NCBI RefSeq assembly: GCF_900108565.1
Contig: NZ_LT629971.1
Location: 2,480,001-2,544,000 of the forward strand
Direction of reading: 5' to 3'
Origin: Mycolicibacterium rutilum
Lineage (GTDB): Bacteria > Actinomycetota > Actinomycetes > Mycobacteriales > Mycobacteriaceae
Length of the DNA: 64,000 nt
Below the pieces are notes generated by a model, which searched no databases, had not been told where the DNA came from, and worked only from the letters and a program-made list of their open reading frames with translations. The position numbers and the translations under genes were made by a program. Positions 24,285-32,228 of the stretch are shown piece by piece. Every line of letters begins with the position of its first letter. Positions within the stretch are counted from its first letter, which is position 1.

Positions 24285-25148
24285 ATGCCCGAACTGCCCG
24301 AAGTCGAAGCGCTCGCGGACCACCTGCGCCGTCACGCCGTCGGCCTGACCGTCGCCCGCATCGACGTCTCCGCGCTGTCGGTGCTCAAGACCTTCGACCC
24401 GACGCTGACCGCGCTGCACGGCCAGACCGTGACCGGCGCCGACCGGTGGGGCAAGTACCTCGGACTGGCGGCGGGCGGCCTGCACCTGATCACGCATCTG
24501 TCGCGGGCGGGGTGGCTGCGGTGGTCGGACAAGCTGGCCGCCGCACCGCTGAAACCGGGCAAGGGGCCGATCGCGCTGCGGGTGCATCTCGGCACACCGG
24601 GGGAGGGTGCGGGTTTCGACCTCACCGAGGCAGGCACCCAGAAACGGCTGGCGGTGTGGCTCGTCGACGACCCGGCCAAGGTGCCCGGCATCGCGACGCT
24701 CGGTCCGGACGCGCTGTCGCTGGGCCTCGAGGACCTGGCCGGCGTGCTGGCGGGCAACAGCGGGCGGATCAAGACCGTCATCACCGACCAGAAGGTCATC
24801 GCCGGCATCGGCAACGCCTACAGCGACGAGATCCTGCATGTCGCGCGGCTTTCGCCGTTCGCGACCGCGGGCAAGCTCACCGACGCGCAGTTGTCCTCGT
24901 TGCACGACGCGATGATCGGCGTGCTCAGCGACGCAGTGACCCGTTCGGTCGGGCAGCAGGCGGCGACGCTGAAAGGCGAGAAGCGCTCGGGGTTGCGGGT
25001 GCACGCCAGGACCGGTCTGCCGTGCCCGGTCTGCGGGGATACCGTGCGCGAAGTGTCGTTCGCGGACAAGTCATTTCAGTACTGCCCGACGTGTCAGACC
25101 GGCGGCAAGATCCTCGCCGACCGGCGGATGTCGCGGCTGCTCAAATGA
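24285..25148 (+). CDS. Fpg/Nei-family DNA glycosylase
   Basis: A 287-residue base-excision repair glycosylase/AP lyase. The N-terminus MPELPEVEALADHL supplies the catalytic P2 and E3. The H2TH domain contains DQKVIAGIGNAYSDEILH, and the C-terminal zinc finger is CPVCGD...YCPTCQTGG followed by ADRRMSRLL. These enzymes excise oxidised purines or pyrimidines. From memory the place in the gene order matches Rv0944 of M. tuberculosis, annotated as a second formamidopyrimidine glycosylase. The end overlaps the secreted chorismate mutase gene by eight bases, tail to tail. The precise lesion preference cannot be inferred. Confidence 0.9.
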   Translation: MPELPEVEALADHLRRHAVGLTVARIDVSALSVLKTFDPTLTALHGQTVTGADRWGKYLGLAAGGLHLITHLSRAGWLRWSDKLAAAPLKPGKGPIALRVHLGTPGEGAGFDLTEAGTQKRLAVWLVDDPAKVPGIATLGPDALSLGLEDLAGVLAGNSGRIKTVITDQKVIAGIGNAYSDEILHVARLSPFATAGKLTDAQLSSLHDAMIGVLSDAVTRSVGQQAATLKGEKRSGLRVHARTGLPCPVCGDTVREVSFADKSFQYCPTCQTGGKILADRRMSRLLK

Positions 25149-25707
25149 CCCGGCAGTACGAGCGGGTGGCCGACGCCAGCGCCTGACGGAACAGCGGGTC
25201 GAACCGGCGGGCGTCGCCGACGGCCTGCGTAGCCGTCGACAGAGCCGCCGCGCAGCCGGGGCTGTGCAGCGAATTCCATTGCGCGGCGATCTCTTCGACC
25301 ATGGTCTTGTTCAACCGGTCGATCTGCCCGCGCGACTCGGCCAGGTCCGGAGCCGTCGTCGGCGCGGTGGCGGGATCGAACTTCCACTGCCCGAACCGGG
25401 TGTACTCGATGCCTTCGGTCGCATCGATCTGGTTGCGGAAGACGTCCCGGACGTACTGCCGGTCGATGCCGCGGGCGTCGGCCTCGGCGGCGACGTCGTC
25501 GAGCACCTTGTCGGCGCGCGGCTTGTCGGTGAGCGGGCCGCCGTTGATCCACTTGGCGGCGGCGACGGGGTCGGCGGTCTCGAGCCGTTGCGCCGCGGCG
25601 TCCACCAGCCGGTACAGCGGGCTCACAGGTTGCGCGCCCGCCGTCGCTTGCGGGAGTGCGAAAGACAGGGTGGCCAGCAGGAGGACCGTCGTCCGCAGTA
25701 TGAGCAT
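25141..25707 (-). CDS. Secreted chorismate mutase, AroQ gamma type
   Basis: A 188-residue exported protein. Residues 1-25 are a signal peptide with cleavage after ATAGA, and the mature part starts QPVSPLYRLVDAAAQRLETA. The helical core (VAAAKWINGGPLTD, GIDRQYVRDVFRNQIDATEG, RLNKTMVEEIAAQW) matches the secreted *MtCM enzyme (Rv1885c) of M. tuberculosis. Two cysteines (SPGC and SYCRVI) are placed like the pair forming its disulphide. It converts chorismate to prephenate, outside the cytoplasm, for unknown reasons. The ATG at 25707 gives the signal peptide directly. The window also encodes the cytoplasmic chorismate mutase (35751-36017), so both forms are present. Confidence 0.88.
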   Translation of the reverse strand: MLILRTTVLLLATLSFALPQATAGAQPVSPLYRLVDAAAQRLETADPVAAAKWINGGPLTDKPRADKVLDDVAAEADARGIDRQYVRDVFRNQIDATEGIEYTRFGQWKFDPATAPTTAPDLAESRGQIDRLNKTMVEEIAAQWNSLHSPGCAAALSTATQAVGDARRFDPLFRQALASATRSYCRVI

Positions 25708-25737
25708 CCGCCCATTCTGACCCCGCGAACCTTGCCA

Positions 25738-25743
25738 TAACCT
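25738..25743 (+). promoter_or_regulatory. -10 element for the SDR gene
   Basis: TAACCT ends six bases before the GTG at 25750, so transcription would begin at that codon. This selects the second of two close GTG codons (25744 and 25750) as the start of a leaderless message. No clear -35 is seen. Confidence 0.45.
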
Positions 25744-25749
25744 GTGAGG

Positions 25750-26499
25750 GTGATTCGGCAGAAGATCTTGATCACCGGCGCCAGCTCCGGGCTGGGCGCG
25801 GGCATGGCGCGGGCATTCGCCGCAAAGGGGCGCGACCTGGCGCTGTGTGCCCGGCGCACCGACCGCCTCGACGAGCTCAAGGCCGAGCTGCTCGAGCGGC
25901 ATCCCGGCATCACCGTCGCCGTCGCCGCGCTCGACGTCAACGATCACGAGCAGGTGCCCAAGGTGTTCGAGGCGCTCTCCGATGAACTCGGCGGGATCGA
26001 CCGCGTCATCGTCAACGCCGGCATCGGCAAGGGCGCCCGGCTCGGGTCCGGGAAGCTGTGGGCGAACAAGGCCACGATCGAGACCAATCTCGTTGCGGCG
26101 CTTGTCCAGATCGAGACCGCGCTCGAGATGTTCAAGGACGCCGGCGACGGCCACCTGGTGCTGGTGTCCTCGGTGCTGGGCAACAAGGGGGTGCCGGGGG
26201 TGAAGGCGGCCTACGCGGCGAGCAAGGCCGGCGTGTCCTCACTCGGGGAGTCGCTGCGGGCGGAGTATGCGCGTGGGCCCATCGCGGTGACCGTTCTCGA
26301 ACCGGGTTATATCGAATCCGAGATGACCGCCAAAGCCGCGTCGACGAACTTGATGGTGGACAACGAGACTGGTGTCCGGGCGATGGTCGACGCGATCGAG
26401 CGCGAGCGCGGACGCGCCGCAGTGCCGTGGTGGCCGTGGGCCCCGCTGGTCCAGCTGATGCGGGTGCTGCCGCCGCGGCTGACGAAGCCGTTCGCCTAA
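25750..26499 (+). CDS. Short-chain dehydrogenase/reductase
   Basis: A 249-residue classical SDR. The nucleotide-binding motif is TGASSGLGAGMA, the structural motif is NAGIGKGARL, the catalytic serine lies in VLVSSVLGNKG, and the catalytic pair is YAASKAG. The cofactor is probably NADP, judged from the arginines after strand 2 (CARRTDRL). From memory the location corresponds to Rv0945. Two GTG codons (25744 and 25750) are possible starts; the -10 at 25738-25743 favours the second. The substrate is unknown. It lies 42 bases from the divergent secreted chorismate mutase gene, and the epimerase-like gene follows after 63 bases. Confidence 0.87.
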   Translation: MIRQKILITGASSGLGAGMARAFAAKGRDLALCARRTDRLDELKAELLERHPGITVAVAALDVNDHEQVPKVFEALSDELGGIDRVIVNAGIGKGARLGSGKLWANKATIETNLVAALVQIETALEMFKDAGDGHLVLVSSVLGNKGVPGVKAAYAASKAGVSSLGESLRAEYARGPIAVTVLEPGYIESEMTAKAASTNLMVDNETGVRAMVDAIERERGRAAVPWWPWAPLVQLMRVLPPRLTKPFA

Positions 26500-26562
26500 G
26501 CCTCCGTGTAGAGGCCGCCGCTACGGGGTAAACCGCAGCGCTGGTGTCTACGGGAGGTTTCG

Positions 26563-27552
26563 ATGAGGGTGCTGTTGACCGGGGGGACCGGTTTTGTCGG
26601 GGCGTGGACGGCAAAGGCCGTCGCCGATGCGGGCCACCAGGTGAGGTTCCTGGTGCGTGATCCGGCCCGATTGGAGACCAGCGCCGCGCAGCTCGGGATC
26701 GACACCGGCGACTTCGCCGTCGGCGACATCTCCGACGCCGAGTCGACGGCCGCGGCGATGGACGGGTGTGACGCCGTAATCCATTCGGCGGCAATGGTTT
26801 CGATCGACTCGCGACAAGCCGACGTGATGCTCGAGACCAACCTCAGCGGTGCCCACAATGTGCTCGGCCAGGCGGCCGACCGCGGGCTGGACCCGATCGT
26901 GCACGTCTCGAGTTTCAGTGCGCTGTTCCGTCCCGGCTGCCGCGTGCTGCACGCCGATCTGCCGGTGGTCGGCGGGAGCGACGGCTACGGCAAGTCCAAG
27001 GCGGCGGTGGAGAAGTATGCCCGCGAACTGCAGGAGCAGGGTGCGCCGGTCACCATCACCTATCCGGGCATGGTGCTGGGGCCGCCGGCGGGCAAGCAGT
27101 TCGGCGAGGCGGCGGAAGGGGTCGAAGCGGCGGTGCGGATGCGCGGGGTTCCCGGTCGCGGCGCCGCGTGGACCGTGGTCGACGTGCGCGACCTCGCCGC
27201 ATTGCACGCGGCGCTGCTCGAGCCCGGCAAAGGTCCGCGCCGATACATGGCCGGCGGCAAGCGGGTTGCGCTCGCCGAGCTCGCAACGATGATCGGACAC
27301 GCAGCGGGGCAAACACTTCGGGTGTACCCCGTGCCAGATGTGCTCCTGCGCAACGTCGGACGGCTCATGGACGTGGTCGGACCGTATCTGCCGCTCGACG
27401 CGCCGGTCACCGGGGCGGCGATGCAGTACTACACCCAGATGCCCTCGTGTGACGACTCTCCCAGCGAAACCGAGCTCGGCATCAGCTACCGCGATCCGCA
27501 GGAAACGCTGGCGGACACCGTTTCCGGGCTGCGGCGCGTCGGCCGATTGTGA
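26563..27552 (+). CDS. Extended SDR, NAD(P)-dependent epimerase/reductase
   Basis: A 329-residue extended short-chain dehydrogenase. The Rossmann motif is TGGTGFVG at the N-terminus, and the active-site pair is YGKSKAAVEK, with serine in HVSSFSALF. The C-terminal half (RYMAGGKRVALAELATMIG, RVYPVPDVLLRNVGRLMDVV) resembles NAD-dependent epimerase/dehydratase and dihydroflavonol-reductase-like proteins of mycobacteria. The ATG at 26563 has GGGAGG at good distance. It is probably a separate gene from the SDR before it. The substrate, possibly a sugar nucleotide, sterol or ketone, is not evident. Confidence 0.85.
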   Translation: MRVLLTGGTGFVGAWTAKAVADAGHQVRFLVRDPARLETSAAQLGIDTGDFAVGDISDAESTAAAMDGCDAVIHSAAMVSIDSRQADVMLETNLSGAHNVLGQAADRGLDPIVHVSSFSALFRPGCRVLHADLPVVGGSDGYGKSKAAVEKYARELQEQGAPVTITYPGMVLGPPAGKQFGEAAEGVEAAVRMRGVPGRGAAWTVVDVRDLAALHAALLEPGKGPRRYMAGGKRVALAELATMIGHAAGQTLRVYPVPDVLLRNVGRLMDVVGPYLPLDAPVTGAAMQYYTQMPSCDDSPSETELGISYRDPQETLADTVSGLRRVGRL

Positions 27553-27619
27553 GCGTCCTCATGAGACACACAGGAACTCGGAGGTTTCGTCGACCGGACG
27601 CGGTGGTAGCCCTAAGGAC

Positions 27620-28000
27620 ATGAACGTGAAGATGATGAAGATGACGCCTCTGTTGTTCGCGGGTGCAGCGGCAGCCGCCATCGCCGCCGCGCCGATCGCT
27701 GGTGCGCAGCCCGCTCCTCCGCCGCCGTGCCTGAATGCCGACGGCACTCCCTGCGCGGGTCTCGGCAACATCGAAGCCGGCCCCGGTGGCGGTGCCGACG
27801 TGAACATCCCCAACGGCCCGCAGGGCACCGCTGATGGTGGCGGCGCGTCCGGTGTGATTCCGGGTGGCCCCGGCGGTACGGCTGGTCCCGGCGGCGCGAG
27901 CGGTTCACTCGCCCCGAACGGTCCCGGCGGCACGGCCGGCCCCGGTGGAGCCGCCGGATGCCTGCCGAACGTCGGCTGCATCAACATTCCGGTTGGCTGA
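27620..28000 (+). CDS. Secreted glycine/proline-rich protein with cysteine pairs
   Basis: A 126-residue exported protein not assigned to a named family. Residues 1-29 are a signal peptide (LLFAGAAAAAIAAAPIAGA), with cleavage before QPAP. The mature chain begins with CLNADGTPC, then carries collagen-like repeats (PGGTAGPGGASG, NGPGGTAGPGGAAG and similar), and ends GCLPNVGCINIPVG. The four cysteines are in two short loops at the two ends of the repeat. The ATG at 27620 follows AAGGAC. It is followed by a strong terminator (28031-28063), so it is the last gene of its transcript. A structural or surface role is plausible only by analogy. Confidence 0.78.
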   Translation: MNVKMMKMTPLLFAGAAAAAIAAAPIAGAQPAPPPPCLNADGTPCAGLGNIEAGPGGGADVNIPNGPQGTADGGGASGVIPGGPGGTAGPGGASGSLAPNGPGGTAGPGGAAGCLPNVGCINIPVG

Positions 28001-28030
28001 GGTCTGACCTCTCCCTGACCGCCCGCAAGC

Positions 28031-28063
28031 GGCGCGCACTCCCTCGGGAGTGCGCGCCGTTTT
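28031..28063 (+). terminator. Intrinsic terminator after the glycine-rich gene
   Basis: GGCGCGCACTCCC (28031-28043) pairs perfectly with GGGAGTGCGCGCC (28046-28058) around a two-base loop, followed by GTTTT. A 13-base stem plus T-run is an unusually clear factor-independent terminator for this GC-rich DNA. Confidence 0.85.
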
Positions 28064-28142
28064 GCCTTTCGGGGCACGTCGCGAAATCACTTCTGTCTCT
28101 TTGGTTTCAGAGGTCACATCGCCAGGTCGGTTTGTCGGTGGG

Positions 28143-28158
28143 TCGAACTAGTGTTCGA
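28143..28158 (+). promoter_or_regulatory. LexA (SOS) box before the 13E12 gene
   Basis: TCGAACTAGTGTTCGA fits the mycobacterial LexA site TCGAAC-N4-GTTCGA exactly. It ends three bases before the ATG at 28162, so LexA binding would cover the promoter or the start region. DNA-damage induction of several M. tuberculosis 13E12 genes with such boxes is described in the literature. Confidence 0.85.
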
Positions 28159-28161
28159 AGT

Positions 28162-29619
28162 ATGGAGTCGGGCCGGGTCAGCGAGCGGATCGCGGCGTTG
28201 CGCCGCGAGGTCGATGCGCTGATGGCCGAGCCCCTCGATGCCTTGAGCACTGCGCAGGTGTTGGCGGCGACCGCGGAGTGGGAGTCGTTTGTGCGCGCGT
28301 CGGCGATGGTGAGGCATCACCTGGTGGCGCAGTTGGGCCGCGCACCGGTTACCGAGCTGGGGGAGTCCAGTGTGGGTCGGGCGCTGTCGACGTTGTTGCG
28401 GATCTCGGTCGCGCAGGGCAATCAGCGGGTGGCCGAGGCCAAACAGTTGGCCCCGCGGGTCACGATGACCGGTGAGCGGTTGGCCCCGGTGCTCGCGAAC
28501 ACGGCTGCAGCGGTGCGGCAAGGGTTGATCGGTGCTGAGCATGTACGGGTGATCCGCAAGTTCTTCGATCGCCAGATCCCGCGGTCGGTGGGCTTTGATG
28601 TGCGCGAGGCCGCCGAAGCACACTTGGCTGACCTGGCGGGTGGGCTGGATCCGCAACAGCTGGGTCAGGCCGCCAAGCGGTTGGCTCAGCACATCGATCA
28701 AGACGGTGAGTTCTGCGAGGAGTTGGTCAAGCAAAAGCGTGGGATCTGGTTCAGCAAGCAGCGCCCCGATGGCAGCAGCGAGATCCACGGCACCGTCGAT
28801 GCGGCGACGCGGGCGTGGATCGAAGCGGGCTGGGCGATCTACGGCATCTACGGCGCCCCGGGCAGCAACAACCCCGACGCCCCGGACGTCGAACCCGCCC
28901 CCGAGCCCGGCGACGACCCCGCCGAACCCTCAGCGGACGTCGTGGTCACCGATACCCGCACGCGGGCGCAGCGCAATCACGATGCGATGGGCGCGATGTG
29001 CCGAGATCTGCTGGCGTTGCGGGGCCGCAGCACCCATAACGGGTTGCCGGCCACCGTCGTCATCACCGCGACCCTGCAGGACTTGCAGGCCGCGGCGGGG
29101 CACGGGGTGACCGCGGGCGGGACCCTGGTGCCGATGCGCGACGTGATCGCGATGGCCGCTGACGCGCACAACTATCTGGCGGTGTTCGACCAGCACACCA
29201 GCCAACCGCTCTACCTCGGGCGGGCGCGCCGGTGTGCCAGCACCGCGCAGCGGTTGATGCTGTTCGGCCGCGAGCGTGGCTGCACCAGACCCGGCTGCAC
29301 CGCGGCGGCCTATGAAACCCAGGTCCACCACGCGGTCACCGACTGGGCCGACGGCGGGCGCACCGACATCACCGAACTCACCCTGGCCTGCGGGCCCCAC
29401 AACCGCTCAGTGAAACCCGGCGGCTGGCGCACCGGCAAACGCCGCGACTTCCGCACCGAATGGCTACCCCCACCACAGCTCGACACCGGCCAAGCCCGGG
29501 TCAACAACTACCACCACCCCGAGCGCTACCTGATCCCCGACGACGGCGCCGACGGTGACGCCGGCGACGGCGACGGCGAAAGACCCAGCCCCAGCGACCC
29601 TGACCGCGACGCCAGCTGA
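28162..29619 (+). CDS. REP13E12-family HNH endonuclease domain protein (DUF222)
   Basis: A 485-residue member of the mycobacterial 13E12 repeat family. The N-terminal ~300 residues are the DUF222 region (IAALRREVDALMAEPLDALS, VAEAKQLAPRVTMTGERLAP, QLGQAAKRLAQHIDQDGEF). The HNH nuclease-like domain follows with RGCTRPGCTAAAYETQVHH, DWADGGRTDI, LACGPHNRSV and WRTGKRRD; its Cys pair, His pair and N are all present, so it looks intact. The C-tail is acidic and low in complexity. The ATG is at 28162, just after a LexA box. The family occurs in many copies per genome, often at insertion hot-spots; its activity is not established. No terminal repeats or integrase are seen here. Confidence 0.9.
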   Translation: MESGRVSERIAALRREVDALMAEPLDALSTAQVLAATAEWESFVRASAMVRHHLVAQLGRAPVTELGESSVGRALSTLLRISVAQGNQRVAEAKQLAPRVTMTGERLAPVLANTAAAVRQGLIGAEHVRVIRKFFDRQIPRSVGFDVREAAEAHLADLAGGLDPQQLGQAAKRLAQHIDQDGEFCEELVKQKRGIWFSKQRPDGSSEIHGTVDAATRAWIEAGWAIYGIYGAPGSNNPDAPDVEPAPEPGDDPAEPSADVVVTDTRTRAQRNHDAMGAMCRDLLALRGRSTHNGLPATVVITATLQDLQAAAGHGVTAGGTLVPMRDVIAMAADAHNYLAVFDQHTSQPLYLGRARRCASTAQRLMLFGRERGCTRPGCTAAAYETQVHHAVTDWADGGRTDITELTLACGPHNRSVKPGGWRTGKRRDFRTEWLPPPQLDTGQARVNNYHHPERYLIPDDGADGDAGDGDGERPSPSDPDRDAS

Positions 29620-29657
29620 CGCCGCGGAGCGCCACCCTGCGCATATGTCATATACCC

Positions 29658-29691
29658 TTGACGAATCGTTGGGTTTTCCTAACACTGTGTT
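29658..29691 (+). promoter_or_regulatory. Promoter and operator-like palindrome of the HTH gene
   Basis: TTGACG (29658-29663) is followed 16-17 bases later by TAACAC/AACACT (29680-29686). The palindrome AACAC-T-GTGTT (29681-29691) overlaps the -10 and ends two bases before the ATG at 29694. A second small repeat, ATATG-T-CATAT, is just upstream. Autorepression by the HTH protein is likely. Confidence 0.45.
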
Positions 29692-29693
29692 GT

Positions 29694-30002
29694 ATGAGTC
29701 CGGTGAGAAGGGGCAAGACGCTCCCGATCCACAACCGCATCGGCGTGCTGCGCGCCGAGCGACGGATGACGCGGGCCGAACTCGCGGCGCTGATCGACGT
29801 CAACCCGCAGACCGTGGGCGCGCTGGAACGGGGCGATCACTACCCGAGCCTCGATCTGGCGTTCCGCATCTGCGACGTGTTCGGACTGCCCGTCGAGGCG
29901 GTGTTCTCCCGCGAGGAGTTCACCCCGCTGTCCACCGAGCTCTACCGAAATCCGCGACTGCAAGGAGGCGACCGAGATGTCCCCGTCGACCCGGCAAGCT
30001 GA
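29694..30002 (+). CDS. XRE-type HTH regulator (YozG-like)
   Basis: A 102-residue protein with a Cro/C1 HTH at ~12-66: IGVLRAERRMTRAELAALID, VNPQTVGALERGDHYPSLDL and AFRICDVFGLPVEAVFS. This is the usual small HTH paired with a membrane protein gene. The ATG at 29694 is chosen over an in-frame ATG at 29658, which lies within the -35 region and adds only non-conserved residues. Its last 26 bases overlap the membrane protein gene. I infer that it represses its own two-gene unit through the palindrome at 29681-29691. Confidence 0.82.
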   Translation: MSPVRRGKTLPIHNRIGVLRAERRMTRAELAALIDVNPQTVGALERGDHYPSLDLAFRICDVFGLPVEAVFSREEFTPLSTELYRNPRLQGGDRDVPVDPAS

Positions 30003-30534
30003 TCGAAACCTGATCGACCGATACCAGGACTTCCGCACCCGGCGCTTCCTCAAACACGAACGCACCTACGCCAATTCACTGCCGCGGTGGCGTACTCAAC
30101 GCCGGCGTCGGATGCTCGTCGTCGTCATGGCGGCGACCCTGGCCGTCATGCTCTGCGTCAGTGTGGTGTGCGCCTTCGGATTTCGACAGGCCGCGCTCAT
30201 CTGGCTGCCTGCCACCCTGATCTTCTTCCCGACATTCCTCGTGTTGCAGATCGTGTCCGGCCGCCAGGGTGACGCCCCGCAGGGAGTGCTCGACGAGTAC
30301 GAGATCCAACAGCGCAACAGCGCCCGGTCCATCGGCCTGACGGTGACCCAGAACCTGATGCTGGTGCCGATCCTCTACCTGATCGTGCTGTCGGTGAACA
30401 TGCGGACCGCCGACGCCGACGCCGTACGCGACATGGCGTACGCCGGAGGTCTGATGGCGCTGGCCGTGCTGCTGATCGGCGGATGCCTGCCCGTGATGAT
30501 CCTCGGCTGGAGCCGACCGGACCCCGACGCCTAG
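29977..30534 (+). CDS. Membrane protein co-transcribed with the XRE regulator
   Basis: A 185-residue protein of unknown family. The N-terminal ~45 residues are very basic ([26 protein letters not shown]), followed by four hydrophobic helices in two hairpins ([71 protein letters not shown]). AAGGAGG precedes the ATG at 29977, and the gene overlaps the end of the HTH gene by 26 bases, so translation is coupled. This pairing is common in actinobacteria and Gram-positives, where the HTH protein controls the membrane partner. It ends in a four-base tail-to-tail overlap with pgi. Confidence 0.75.
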   Translation: MSPSTRQADRNLIDRYQDFRTRRFLKHERTYANSLPRWRTQRRRRMLVVVMAATLAVMLCVSVVCAFGFRQAALIWLPATLIFFPTFLVLQIVSGRQGDAPQGVLDEYEIQQRNSARSIGLTVTQNLMLVPILYLIVLSVNMRTADADAVRDMAYAGGLMALAVLLIGGCLPVMILGWSRPDPDA

Positions 30535-32180
30535 GCGGACCTGCCGCGCTCGGTGCGATACCTGCGCACCAGCGCGTCGGTCGACGAGTCCGACTGCTCG
30601 GCCGGCGAGTCGTCGCCGGTGATCACCGGCAGCAGCGCCTTGGCCTGTGTCTTGCCGAGTTCGACACCCCACTGGTCGAACGAGTCGATGCCCCCGATGA
30701 CGCCCTCGGTGAACACCTGATGCTCGTACAGTGCGATCAACTGCCCCAGCACCGACGGTGTCAGCCGGGTCGCCAGAATCGACGTCGACGGCCGGTTGCC
30801 CGGCATCACCTTGTGCGCCACCACATGTGGCGGAGTGCCCTCGGCGGCGATCTCCTCGGCGGTCTTGCCGAATGCGAGCACCTGCGTCTGCGCGAAGAAG
30901 TTGCTCATCAGCAGGTCGTGCATGCTGCCGGTGCCGTCGCCGGTCGGCAGGTCGTCGGTCGGCTGCGAGAAGCCGAGGAAGTCCGCGGGCACCAGCCGCG
31001 TACCTTGATGCAGCAACTGGTAGAACGCGTGCTGGCCGTTGGTTCCCGGTTCGCCCCAGAAGATCTCGCCCGTGCTCGTCGTCACCGGTGATCCGTCCGC
31101 GCGCACCGACTTGCCGTTGGACTCCATGGTCAGCTGCTGCAGATATGCGGCGAACCGCGCGAGGTCGTTCGAATACGGCAGCACCGCACGGGTTTCCGCC
31201 CCGAAGAACTCGTTGTACCAGAGCCCGATCAGCCCCAGCAGCACCGGCACATTGGCTTCCAGCGGCGCCGTGCGGAAATGCTCGTCGACGATGTGGAAAC
31301 CGGACAGGAACTCGCCGAACCGTTCACGGCCGATCACCGCCATCACGCTCAGGCCGATCGCGCTGTCCACCGAGTAGCGACCCCCGACCCAGTCCCAGAA
31401 CCCGAACATGTTGTCGGTGTTGATGCCGAAGTCGTCGACCAGCTTCTTGTTCGTCGACACCGCCACGAAATGCTTGGCCACCGCGGCATCACCCAGCGCG
31501 TCGGTCAACCACCGGCGCGCCGCCATCGCGTTGGTCAGCGTCTCGAGCGTGGAGAACGTCTTCGACGCCACGATGAAAAGCGTTGTCGCCGGGTCGAGCC
31601 CGTCGAGCTTGGCCACCAGGTCGGCCGGGTCGACGTTGGACACGAACCGTGCCGAGATCCCCGCATCCCCGTAGTGCCGCAACGCCAGCGTCGCCATCGC
31701 CGGGCCGAGATCGGATCCGCCGATGCCGATGTTGACGACCGTCGTGATCCGTTGGCCCGTCGCCCCCGTCCACTCGCCGCTGCGCAGCCGGTCGGTGAAG
31801 TCGCCCATCCGATCGAGGACCTCGTGCACGTCGGCGACGACGTTCTGCCCGTCGACCACCAACTCCGCGTCGCGCGGCAACCGCAGCGCGGTGTGCAGCA
31901 CCGCCCGGTCCTCCGACGTGTTGATGTGCGCGCCCGAGAACATCGCGTCCCGGCGCTGCTCGAGCCCGGCCGCCCGCGCCAACTCCACCAGCAACCCGAG
32001 CGTCTCGCGGGTGACGCGGTGCTTGCTGTAGTCGACGTAGAGGTCGCCCACGGTTGCGGCCATCTCGGTGCCGCGAGCCGGGTCGTCGGCGAACAACTCA
32101 CGCAGGTGCTTGTCGCCGATCTGATCGTGGTGGCGTTGCAGGGCCTGCCAGGCGGGGGTCGAGGCGATATCGCTACTCAT
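30531..32180 (-). CDS. pgi: Glucose-6-phosphate isomerase
   Basis: A 549-residue phosphoglucose isomerase, interconverting glucose-6-phosphate and fructose-6-phosphate in glycolysis and gluconeogenesis. Family signatures are [14 protein letters not shown], the segment [39 protein letters not shown] with catalytic residues, and [15 protein letters not shown] near the end. The ATG at 32180 is used; a GTG two codons upstream is possible. It matches Rv0946c in position. It is divergent from the aldehyde dehydrogenase gene by 48 bases. Nothing is missing, and the length is normal for the bacterial enzyme. Confidence 0.96.
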   Translation of the reverse strand: MSSDIASTPAWQALQRHHDQIGDKHLRELFADDPARGTEMAATVGDLYVDYSKHRVTRETLGLLVELARAAGLEQRRDAMFSGAHINTSEDRAVLHTALRLPRDAELVVDGQNVVADVHEVLDRMGDFTDRLRSGEWTGATGQRITTVVNIGIGGSDLGPAMATLALRHYGDAGISARFVSNVDPADLVAKLDGLDPATTLFIVASKTFSTLETLTNAMAARRWLTDALGDAAVAKHFVAVSTNKKLVDDFGINTDNMFGFWDWVGGRYSVDSAIGLSVMAVIGRERFGEFLSGFHIVDEHFRTAPLEANVPVLLGLIGLWYNEFFGAETRAVLPYSNDLARFAAYLQQLTMESNGKSVRADGSPVTTSTGEIFWGEPGTNGQHAFYQLLHQGTRLVPADFLGFSQPTDDLPTGDGTGSMHDLLMSNFFAQTQVLAFGKTAEEIAAEGTPPHVVAHKVMPGNRPSTSILATRLTPSVLGQLIALYEHQVFTEGVIGGIDSFDQWGVELGKTQAKALLPVITGDDSPAEQSDSSTDALVRRYRTERGRSA

Positions 32181-32228
32181 GTGCACGACCCTAATGCGGC
32201 GATTTGACCAAAGGTGTAATCAAGAGTC

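Noticed and set aside
28162..29619. The 13E12 gene as part of a transposon or prophage
   Set aside because: No integrase, transposase, terminal repeats or attachment duplications are visible around it.
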